From Pseudarthrobacter sp. NIBRBAC000502772 (GTDB lineage Bacteria; Actinomycetota; Actinomycetes; Actinomycetales; Micrococcaceae): a stretch of DNA of 64,000 nucleotides. The notes under the pieces were generated by a model, which saw only the letters and a list, made by a program, of their open reading frames with translations, was not told where the DNA came from and ran no database searches. Numbering within the stretch: position 1 is the first letter of the stretch; each line of letters opens with the position of its first letter. A program made the translations under genes and the position numbers. Positions 56,145 through 64,000 of the stretch are shown here, piece by piece. The stretch spans positions 1,302,001-1,366,000 of the forward strand of contig NZ_CP041188.1 in the NCBI RefSeq assembly GCF_006517235.1, in the 5' to 3' direction.

Positions 56145-57421
56145 TCTCCCGCAGCTTGCGTTCAACAATCGTCCGCACAATCACAGGGGCGGGCCTCCTG
56201 CTGGCACTGGCTGGCTGTGCCGGAGCCGGCGGCAATGCCCGCGTTGAATCCGCTGAAGCATCCGGTGACGGCACGCTGCGGATCGGGCTGATCCAGGACA
56301 GCACAGGGAAGCAGGCCTTCCTCAATGACTCGCAGCTTGCCGCGGCCCAACTTGCAATCAAGGAAATAAATGCGGCCGGCGGCCACAAGGGCAGGCCTGT
56401 GGATCTGGTGGTAGGCGCCGGTGATGGCGCCGACGCGCAGGCCAGGAATCTGGCCTCAGCCAAGGTTGACGCGGTCATTGGACCCACGGATTCGAGTCAC
56501 GCCACCGCTGCCATCGACGTCCTCTCGGCCGCCCGGGTCCCCCTCGTCTCGCCTGCAAACTCCGCTGCCGGCCTGTCCCGCTACAAGAGCGGCGGCTATT
56601 ACTTCAGGACCGCCGCGGCGGACGTTGCCCAGGCATCGGTGCTGGTGAAGCTGGCCAAGGACGGCGGCGCCAAGAGCCTTGCCGTGGTCCACCAGGACTC
56701 TAGCTACGGAAAGGACGTAGCTGCCGCGGTGGCCGGCGCCGCCAAGAACGCCGGCCTGGAAACTGTCTCAACCACCGCCTTCAAGCCCGGCGACGCCGGG
56801 AACGCCGCAGCTGCAGCCAAGGCCGCCACTCCTGATGCTGTGGTGCTGATCGCCAGGGACGACGCCCAGGGCGCCATCGCAGAGCTCAATAACGCGGGAC
56901 TTTCGGGCAAGAGCATCATCCTGAGCGACGGCGCCTTCGCCCAGTACGGTTCGGGACTTGGATCCAAGGCGCTCGACGGCGCGCGTGCAGTGGTGCCGGG
57001 CCTGTTGCCGTCTGCGGACTTCCAGGCCCGTCTTGTGTCGGTCAACCCTGCCCTGAAAGACCTTTCGTTCGCCGCGGAGACCTACGACGCCGTGAACCTG
57101 GCGGTCCTGGCGGCAGCGAAGGCTGACGACGATGCCGGCCGCTCCATCGCCGCCAACCTGATCGCCGTCTCCGGCGGGACTGCAGGCGGGCAGGCCGCCG
57201 CGCAGGCCTCAGGCCCGGCCACCAAGCCGTGCCTGTCCTACACCGGCTGCCTCGCGGTCCTGAAGACCGGGGCAGGCATTAATTACGACGGCGAATCGGG
57301 GCCAGTTGCCTTCGACGCCAACGGTGACATCACCACGGCCAACTACATGGTGTTCACCTACGGCGCAGACAACAGGGCAGTTCTCAGCGGCCATGAGGCG
57401 GCAGGCCGGGCCGCAGGCTGA
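56141..57421 (+). CDS. Lipoprotein substrate-binding protein, branched-chain amino acid (LivJ) type
   Basis: 426-residue periplasmic-binding-protein-like lipoprotein. The signal peptide ends in the lipobox LAGC with Cys26. The mature protein has the type I fold of LivJ/receptor-family binding proteins: [76 protein letters not shown] and the late [16 protein letters not shown]. No LivHMGF permease or ATPase gene is nearby, so it may serve a distant transporter or act as a sensor. The start GTG overlaps the cspA stop by four bases. Ligand unknown. Confidence 0.86.
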   Translation: MISRSLRSTIVRTITGAGLLLALAGCAGAGGNARVESAEASGDGTLRIGLIQDSTGKQAFLNDSQLAAAQLAIKEINAAGGHKGRPVDLVVGAGDGADAQARNLASAKVDAVIGPTDSSHATAAIDVLSAARVPLVSPANSAAGLSRYKSGGYYFRTAAADVAQASVLVKLAKDGGAKSLAVVHQDSSYGKDVAAAVAGAAKNAGLETVSTTAFKPGDAGNAAAAAKAATPDAVVLIARDDAQGAIAELNNAGLSGKSIILSDGAFAQYGSGLGSKALDGARAVVPGLLPSADFQARLVSVNPALKDLSFAAETYDAVNLAVLAAAKADDDAGRSIAANLIAVSGGTAGGQAAAQASGPATKPCLSYTGCLAVLKTGAGINYDGESGPVAFDANGDITTANYMVFTYGADNRAVLSGHEAAGRAAG

Positions 57422-57472
57422 TCGCCGATGGCGAACGGGCCTCCCTGACAGGGCGATTTGGGGGACCTTTCG

Positions 57473-57499
57473 CTTGCACTCTCACCTAGGGAGTGCTAA
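57473..57499. promoter_or_regulatory. CIRCE element 1 (HrcA operator)
   Basis: CTTGCACTC, nine bases, GAGTGCTAA. The right half is exact and the left half has two mismatches to the consensus TTAGCACTC-N9-GAGTGCTAA. Confidence 0.85.
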
Positions 57500-57507
57500 T
57501 TATTGAG

Positions 57508-57534
57508 TTAGCACTCCTACGTACCGACTGCTAA
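57508..57534. promoter_or_regulatory. CIRCE element 2 (HrcA operator)
   Basis: TTAGCACTC, nine bases, GACTGCTAA. The left half is exact and the right half has one mismatch. It follows the first element after eight bases, 179 bp upstream of groL. Confidence 0.85.
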
Positions 57535-57607
57535 AGCAACGTCCGGTTTGTCCGGCATCGAGGCTTGGCGGCGGTCGTGGAGCGAGAGAAATACCTAGCT
57601 GGAGTGA

Positions 57608-59341
<1,734 letters not shown>

Positions 59342-59376
59342 TCCCCAGCGCCCGGACTACGTTCCGCGCAAACCAT

Positions 59377-59410
59377 AATGCGGCCCCCTCCACTGGAGGG
59401 GGCCGCATTT
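59377..59410. terminator. Rho-independent terminator between groL and the binding-protein gene
   Basis: AATGCGGCCCCCTCC pairs with GGAGGGGGCCGCATT around ACT, followed by T residues on the plus strand. It serves both convergent genes. Confidence 0.88.
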
Positions 59411-59417
59411 GTGTGCG

Positions 59418-60728
59418 CTACTTGCGGGCCGTGGCCAGCATTCCTTCGACTTCCTTCTTGAACGCGTCGGCGGCCGCCTGCGGAGTCAGCCGGTCGTACA
59501 GGACTTCGTCGGTGAACCGCTTGATGACGTTCTGGACGCTGCCGGCACCCACCGGCGGGACGGGAGGCGCGTCGGCGATGTCCGGCGCAATGTCCTTCAG
59601 GAAGGCCACCACAGTGGTGTCTGCCGGCTTGAGCGCCGGTGTGATGCCCTCGACGATCTCAGAGTTGCTGGGGACTCCGCGGTCTGTCATCAGGATGGCG
59701 CCTGCCGCGGGGCTGTTGGCCAGGTAATTGATGAAGGTCGCGGCGGCTTCCGGGTGCTTCGACCGTGAGGACGCGGACCAGAACATGGTGGGCTTGTAGT
59801 ACATGCCGTTGTCCGCAGACTTCCCGTCGGTGCTGGGGGCGCGGAGCATCTTGATGCTGCTGCCCGTGGTGGTTTCCAGCGATCCCAGCTGGTTAGTCCA
59901 CCACCAGGCCATACCTACCCGGTTGGTGCCGAACAGGCTCTCCTCAAGGCCTGCGCCGGAGTCCTCGGTGGCCACCGTGGCCGGCGGGCTCGCCTGGGAA
60001 TCGCGCTGTTCCTTCAGCCGTTCCCAGAACGAAGCGGCCGTAGCGGTGTCGAAGTCCAGTTTTCCGTCTTGGGAGTAGAGGTTCTCGCCGTGCTGCCGAA
60101 GCCAGATGATGAGGTCCGCCTCGTTGCTGCCATAGGCTGCGCCGTAGCTCTTCCCGTCACCGGCCGCGCTGAGTTTCGCGGCGGTGTCCATGAAGTCGTC
60201 CCAGGTCCAGGTGGTGTCGTCGGGGAAGGGCACGTTTGCTGCCTCAAAGACCTTGGTGTTTGCCATGATGACGTAAGCGTTCTTCCCGGTGCTCAGCCCG
60301 TACTGTGCGTTGTCGTAGTGGCCGGACGCCAGTGATTCCTTGTCCAGCTTGGAGGTGTCGATCCCGCCCTGTTTGGCCAGGTCCAGCAGCGCCCCGCGGC
60401 CACCGTACTCGGCGATGTATTTCTGGTCCATCTGGATGACATCCGGTGCGTCATTGGCAGCGGTCGTGGTGGCCAGTTTGTCCCAGTAGCTGGCCCATTC
60501 GCCCGGCTCGGATTCGATCTTGATGTTGGGATGTTCCGCCTCGAACGCGTCGATGACTCTCTCTGTTTGCGCGTTGAGGTACTCATTGCCCCACCACGCG
60601 AACCGCAGGGTGACTTCGCTGTTTTCGCTGGAGCCGGCGGGTGCACCGCAGCCTGTGGCGAGCAGGGAGAGGGCGACGGCGACTGCGCCGAACTGGAATC
60701 TCCTGCGGCTAATGGCCCGAATCTTCAT
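59418..60728 (-). CDS. Sugar-binding lipoprotein of an ABC importer (extracellular solute-binding protein family 1)
   Basis: 436-residue binding protein with a lipoprotein signal (RRRFQFGAVAVALSLLATGC, Cys27; a twin-arginine-like RRR precedes the hydrophobic core). The mature part follows the MalE-like type II fold: LRFAWWGNEYLNAQTERVID, EAEHPNIKIESEP, DAPDVIQMDQKYIAEYGGRG, YGLSTGKNAYVIMANTKVF and GMYYKPTMFWSASSRSKHPEA. ATG at 60728 has GAGGAAGG just upstream. Permease genes are not adjacent. A perfect LacI-type palindrome at 60813-60824 lies upstream. It may feed a transporter powered by the MsiK-like ATPase at 30.7 kb (inference). Confidence 0.88.
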   Translation of the reverse strand: MKIRAISRRRFQFGAVAVALSLLATGCGAPAGSSENSEVTLRFAWWGNEYLNAQTERVIDAFEAEHPNIKIESEPGEWASYWDKLATTTAANDAPDVIQMDQKYIAEYGGRGALLDLAKQGGIDTSKLDKESLASGHYDNAQYGLSTGKNAYVIMANTKVFEAANVPFPDDTTWTWDDFMDTAAKLSAAGDGKSYGAAYGSNEADLIIWLRQHGENLYSQDGKLDFDTATAASFWERLKEQRDSQASPPATVATEDSGAGLEESLFGTNRVGMAWWWTNQLGSLETTTGSSIKMLRAPSTDGKSADNGMYYKPTMFWSASSRSKHPEAAATFINYLANSPAAGAILMTDRGVPSNSEIVEGITPALKPADTTVVAFLKDIAPDIADAPPVPPVGAGSVQNVIKRFTDEVLYDRLTPQAAADAFKKEVEGMLATARK

Positions 60729-60810
60729 TGATGTGCCTTCCTCAAAAGGGTGGAGGTCCACCCCGCGCGTGTCCCGTGACGGCGTCGGTGCCGGTGGGGA
60801 AGCTTCGACT

Positions 60811-60826
60811 GAGAAAGCGCTTTCCC
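60811..60826. promoter_or_regulatory. LacI-type operator upstream of the sugar-binding protein
   Basis: GAAAGCGCTTTC (60813-60824) is a perfect 12-bp palindrome, extended by GA and CC. It lies 83 bp from the start codon. A weaker relative, GGTAAGCGGTTTCC, lies near 60878. Confidence 0.7.
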
Positions 60827-60938
60827 GGTCAGGATTCCGATTCTGCCGCGCTTCGACTTCGGCGTCAAGGCTTTTCGGTAAGCGGTTTCCCGAACGCTGG
60901 CTGAACCGGTTGTCGGCGCTGTCTGGCAGGATGGTTAG

Positions 60939-62006
60939 GTGACAATTACTGCAGCGGCCGACGGTTCGGCTTTAGGAAATCCCGGCCCGGCCGGTTGGGC
61001 CTGGTATGTGAACGACGACTGCTGGCGCGCCGGGGGATGGCCGCACGGCACCAACAACCAGGGCGAGCTGATGGCCGTCCTGGATCTGTTCCGTGCCACC
61101 GCCCACGTCCCGGAGGAGGACCTGAGGGTCCTGTGCGACAGCCAGTACGTGATCAACTCCATCACAAAGTGGATGCCGGGCTGGAAACGCAAGGGCTGGC
61201 GGAAGGCCGACGGCAAACCTGTCCTGAACGTTGAGCTGCTCAAGGAACTTGACCGGGAGATCGCCGGCCGGAAATACACGTTCGAATGGGTCAAGGGCCA
61301 CGCAGGCCACGACCTCAATGAGGCAGCCGATGTCCGCGCGCGTGCGGCCGCCACCGCGTACCAGCAGGGTGTGGCAGCGCGTTCAGGCCCGGGTTTCGCG
61401 GGAGCCCCGGCAGCGGTTGGCCCAGCAGCTGATAGCCGGGTTGCCGTCAGCCCTGGGGCAGGCGCCGCACTGACCAGCCCCGGCGCCGCCACTGCAGTCG
61501 CTGCAGCCAGCCTTCAGGCCGCCACCACAGCCGGCGGTGCTGGCTCCGGCGGTCAGGGCTCGTACGGCCAGGACCTTTTCAACCAAGGCCCCTACGAGGA
61601 GCCGGACCTCTTCAGTGAGCTGGAGAGCGACTCCTTCATCCCGTCGGAGTCCGCCGGGGCCGAGATGAGCCCCGAAGCGATCGTCGAGGCCCTCGAACGC
61701 GAGTTGTCGGCCCCCGACATCCGTGGCGACATCGGCCGCACCGGCGTCCTCCTGCACCCTGACTTTATGGAGATCGGAACCTCGGGCAGGGTATGGACCC
61801 GGGACGCCACGATGATGGCATTGGAAGAGGAACCGGGGCAGCACACTGAACTGGAGATCCTGGGTGCGGACCGCATCGGCACCAGCGCGATCCTGCTGAC
61901 GTGCCGAAGCTACTCGCGCTCAGGCACGGCTCTCCATAGCTCACTGTGGGTCTTGGACGGCAACAGATGGCGGCTCCGATTCCGCCAGGGGACGCCGGAG
62001 GCGTAG
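60939..62006 (+). CDS. Ribonuclease HI with C-terminal DUF4440-like domain
   Basis: 355-residue fusion. Residues 1-140 are RNase HI, which cuts RNA in RNA-DNA hybrids: Asp8 in AADGSALGNPGPAGW, Glu43 in NNQGELMAVLDL, Asp67 in LCDSQYVINSI, His121 in KGHAGHDLNEAAD and Asp131 complete the two-metal active site. An Ala/Gly/Ser-rich linker (about 141-215) follows. The C-terminal domain from about 228 (MSPEAIVEALERELSAPDIR, GVLLHPDFMEIGTSGRVW, HSSLWVLDGNRWRLRFRQG) has the pattern of the NTF2-like DUF4440 family, a small ligand-binding or enzymatic fold. The GTG start follows a weak purine stretch. How the second domain relates to RNase H is unknown. Confidence 0.86.
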   Translation: MTITAAADGSALGNPGPAGWAWYVNDDCWRAGGWPHGTNNQGELMAVLDLFRATAHVPEEDLRVLCDSQYVINSITKWMPGWKRKGWRKADGKPVLNVELLKELDREIAGRKYTFEWVKGHAGHDLNEAADVRARAAATAYQQGVAARSGPGFAGAPAAVGPAADSRVAVSPGAGAALTSPGAATAVAAASLQAATTAGGAGSGGQGSYGQDLFNQGPYEEPDLFSELESDSFIPSESAGAEMSPEAIVEALERELSAPDIRGDIGRTGVLLHPDFMEIGTSGRVWTRDATMMALEEEPGQHTELEILGADRIGTSAILLTCRSYSRSGTALHSSLWVLDGNRWRLRFRQGTPEA

Positions 62007-62026
62007 ACGCCATTTCGGCCGCGGAC

Positions 62027-62314
62027 TCAGCTGAAGCGCTGCGTGTTGCCCTGCTCGGCCTGGGCGTAGGTGGACGCTGCTGATGCCAGGGCCATGTTGA
62101 TGGATGCCAGCGATGCCTCCACCTTGCCCTGGGTGAGTGTCCACTCGGTCACCAGGGCCTGGAAGTTGTTGGCAGCCGAGCCCCGCCAGGTGGACTGCAG
62201 TTCGTCCAGGCCGCGCTTCATGGCCTGGACGTCTGAGCTGATCCGGTCCACGGTTGCTTTGACGTTGGCCGACTTCAGCTGAAGGAGTTCGGTGTCGACG
62301 GAAATGATGCTCAT
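62027..62314 (-). CDS. WXG100 family protein (ESAT-6-like)
   Basis: 95-residue helical hairpin protein of the type VII secretion substrate family. The turn motif WRGSAANNFQALVTEW contains the W-x-G, with the second helix rich in Ala and hydrophobics. The usual family length of about 100 residues and the absence of a signal peptide fit. ATG at 62314 (MSIISVDTE) is preferred to the open frame up to 62347. No EccC-type ATPase or second WXG100 gene is nearby, so it would have to use machinery elsewhere. It lies between RNase H and a sensor kinase and is convergent with the former. Confidence 0.88.
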   Translation of the reverse strand: MSIISVDTELLQLKSANVKATVDRISSDVQAMKRGLDELQSTWRGSAANNFQALVTEWTLTQGKVEASLASINMALASAASTYAQAEQGNTQRFS

Positions 62315-62423
62315 GGCTTGTTGCCTCTCGAAGTAGTGGGACAGCATGTGCTGCCCGCCCGGCTGCTCCGGGCCACTACTGCGAGCCTACGGACGGGCAC
62401 TGCCCGCACGCCACGCTCCATGG

Positions 62424-63971
62424 CTATATGTGGATAACCTTGCCATCTCCGCGGCCTCCGTCCAGGGGATCGCCATCCTGCGTGGCCGCTGCGCCCGGGT
62501 GGGCTTCCCCCAGGTGGTCATCGCCGGCGTGAGCCTCATCGGTGGCGTCGTCCCGGACGGGCAGGCTGACCACCAGCGTGGCCCCGCCGCCGTCGGTCTT
62601 TTCCACCCTGACGGACCCGCCGTGCGATCCCACGATGGCCGCGACAATCGCGAGCCCCAGGCCGCTGCCGCCGGTCTCGCGCGTCCGGGACGTGTCCGCG
62701 CGGTAGAAACGCTCGAACACCTTGGACGCGTCCTCTTCGGAGATGCCAGGGCCGTGGTCACGGACCTCGATCACGGCGAGCGGCTGCCCGCCGTCGGAGG
62801 TCCGGACCCCGACGGCTAGTTCGATCGGGCTGCCGTCCGGCGTGTAGCGCAGGGCGTTCCCCATGAGGTTCCCCACCACCTGCCGCAGTTTTGCTTCGTC
62901 ACCGAGCACCGGCGCGGGGGCGGCCGGATCGTCACCAAGGCCGGTCAGGGAGATGGGGCGCGAGCGGTCGCTTGCTTGCGTGTCCACCACCGCATCGTGG
63001 GCAATCAGCTGCAGGTCCACGGGCTTTTGCTGGAGCGGGCGCTGTTCGTCCAGGCGCGCCAGCAGGAGGAGGTCCTCCACCATAGAGCCCATCCGTTTGG
63101 CTTCGCTTTCGATCCGCCCCATGGCCGTGGCCACGTCCTCGTCGGTGGCTAGCGCGCCATGGCGGTAGAGCTCGGAGAAACCCCTGATGGTCACGAGCGG
63201 GGTACGCAGCTCGTGGGAGGCGTCGGCCGCGAACCGGCGCATTCTGCCTTCAGAGGCTGTCCGGGCGGCGAAGGCCGTCTCGATATGCGCCAGCATGGCG
63301 TTCAGCGAGCTGCCGAGCCGCCCCACTTCAGTGCCGGGATTTTCGACATCCACACGCCTGGAAAGGTCGCCCGCGGCGATGGCGGCTGCGGTCTTTTCCA
63401 CCTTGGCCAGCGGACGGAATGACCGGGATACGGTCCAGCTGGCGATCAGGGAGGCCAGCAGCAGGGTGAGCAGGCCGACGCCGGTGACCACCAGGGTGGC
63501 GTGCTTGAGGACATCGTCCACGCTTTGCAGCGGCAAGCCGATGACAACAACGGCGGGTTGGCCGATATAGAGCACGGTCACCGCGACCACCCGCCAGTTC
63601 TGGCCGTCCGTGCCGCGCACCTGGTAAGGACGCGCGCCCTTGTCCTGGGCGTCCTGGACGGAGACGGTTGCGATGTCCGGGCGCTCATCCGGATCGCCGC
63701 CCAACAGCTGGGGGCTCTCACCAGGGGTGTAAAGGATCAGCGAGTAGTCAGTGGGGACCATCGGGTTGGGTGCCTGCAGCTGGGTGAACGAGCGCTGCTT
63801 GCTGGCGAGGTCGACGGCGGCGTACAGCTTGTCATCCACCTGCCCCTGGAGGTAGCTGTGCAGCAGCGTGAGGGTGCCGGCGCCGGTTGAGGTCAGCGCA
63901 ACAATCAGCAGTGCCATGATCATGGCCACCAGCTGGGACCTCAACGAGGCCGATTTCCACCGCTGCAGCAA
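62424..63971 (-). CDS. Two-component sensor histidine kinase
   Basis: 515-residue membrane kinase. Helix 1 (about 14-36), an extracellular sensor (about 37-155) with VPTDYSLILYTPGE, helix 2 (157-180), HAMP (181-232), the HisKA dimerisation helix with FAADASHELRTPLV (phospho-acceptor His253), and HATPase_c with NLMGNALRYTPDG (N box), VRDHGPGIS (G1) and GGSGLGLAIV (G2). The start is probably TTG at 63971, two bases after the stop of the upstream response regulator, though no better start can be seen. The C-terminal 30 residues are acidic and have no known domain. Signal unknown; the architecture is that of MprB/PhoR-like kinases. Confidence 0.9.
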   Translation of the reverse strand: MLQRWKSASLRSQLVAMIMALLIVALTSTGAGTLTLLHSYLQGQVDDKLYAAVDLASKQRSFTQLQAPNPMVPTDYSLILYTPGESPQLLGGDPDERPDIATVSVQDAQDKGARPYQVRGTDGQNWRVVAVTVLYIGQPAVVVIGLPLQSVDDVLKHATLVVTGVGLLTLLLASLIASWTVSRSFRPLAKVEKTAAAIAAGDLSRRVDVENPGTEVGRLGSSLNAMLAHIETAFAARTASEGRMRRFAADASHELRTPLVTIRGFSELYRHGALATDEDVATAMGRIESEAKRMGSMVEDLLLLARLDEQRPLQQKPVDLQLIAHDAVVDTQASDRSRPISLTGLGDDPAAPAPVLGDEAKLRQVVGNLMGNALRYTPDGSPIELAVGVRTSDGGQPLAVIEVRDHGPGISEEDASKVFERFYRADTSRTRETGGSGLGLAIVAAIVGSHGGSVRVEKTDGGGATLVVSLPVRDDATDEAHAGDDHLGEAHPGAAATQDGDPLDGGRGDGKVIHI

Positions 63972-63973
63972 GG

Positions 63974-64000
63974 TCAGCGCTTCTCTGCCGTCCGGAGCAC
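63974..64000 (-). CDS. Response regulator, last eight codons (OmpR type, inferred)
   Basis: The minus strand enters with VLRTAEKR and TGA. OmpR/PhoB-type regulators commonly end in GVGYVLR plus a short tail, and a histidine kinase starts two bases later. The rest of the gene lies outside the window. Identity rests on this tail and the neighbour only. Confidence 0.5.
   Translation of the reverse strand: MLRTAEKR

Overview
The window is high-GC chromosomal DNA from an actinobacterium of the Arthrobacter type (Micrococcaceae). The evidence is the codon bias, the actinobacterial 16S and 23S rRNA, actinobacteria-specific families (DUF3263, DUF4032, DUF4193, LytR_C, WXG100), a GlgE-type trehalose/alpha-glucan cluster, and HrcA/CIRCE and IdeR-type regulatory sites. 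The species cannot be fixed without a database search. No phage, plasmid or CRISPR was seen.

Layout. 1-3.1 kb: ispF (partial), cysS, rlmB. 3.4-16.7 kb: glycogen/trehalose block with glgX (frameshifted), a secreted guanyl-specific RNase with its barstar-type inhibitor, glgP on the minus strand, then the operon glgE-treS-(maltokinase-glgB fusion). 16.8-22.7 kb: a complete rrn operon (two promoter candidates, 16S, ITS without tRNA, 23S, 5S, terminator) with visible pre-rRNA processing stems. 22.8-23.3 kb: decayed ISL3-type transposase and truncated AraC regulator, then a dihydrofolate-reductase-like gene and an SRPBCC protein. 24.7-27.6 kb: LacI regulator and GH13 alpha-glucosidase with two LacI-type operators. 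27.7-34.5 kb: GlcD-like FAD oxidase, DUF4032 protein, sugar ABC ATPase behind a structured leader, otsB and otsA. 34.5-38.3 kb: DsbA-like membrane-anchored thioredoxin, tRNA-Thr(TGT), remnants of a PucR regulator and an agmatinase, GYD and DUF4193 proteins, and a secreted AMIN-like protein. 38.4-42.0 kb: agmatine catabolism operon (N-carbamoylputrescine amidase, agmatine deiminase, APC permease) behind a perfect inverted repeat. 42.2-45.0 kb: dps, then an MFS exporter divergent from its TetR regulator. 45.1-48.3 kb: tandem glycine riboswitch and gcvP. 48.3-53.0 kb: TspO, two FemABX aminoacyltransferases, a frameshifted threonine/serine exporter. 53.0-57.4 kb: siderophore-interacting reductase with an iron box, ung, DUF3263, LytR_C protein, cold-shock protein overlapping a lipoprotein substrate-binding protein. 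57.4-64 kb: groL behind two CIRCE elements, sugar-binding lipoprotein, RNase H fusion, WXG100 protein, sensor histidine kinase and the last codons of its response regulator.

How the genes work together. TreS turns trehalose into maltose, the maltokinase half of the fusion makes maltose-1-phosphate, GlgE extends alpha-1,4-glucan with it, and the GlgB half branches the polymer. GlgP and GlgX take it down again. OtsA/OtsB supply trehalose, and the LacI-controlled GH13 glucosidase and the MsiK/UgpC-type ATPase bring in and split oligosaccharides. A separate theme is agmatine/putrescine breakdown, where an intact deiminase/amidase route sits close to the scar of a lost agmatinase locus.

Two genes (glgX, the ThrE-like exporter) are each broken by exactly one missing G in a run of G, which looks more like a sequence error than biology.
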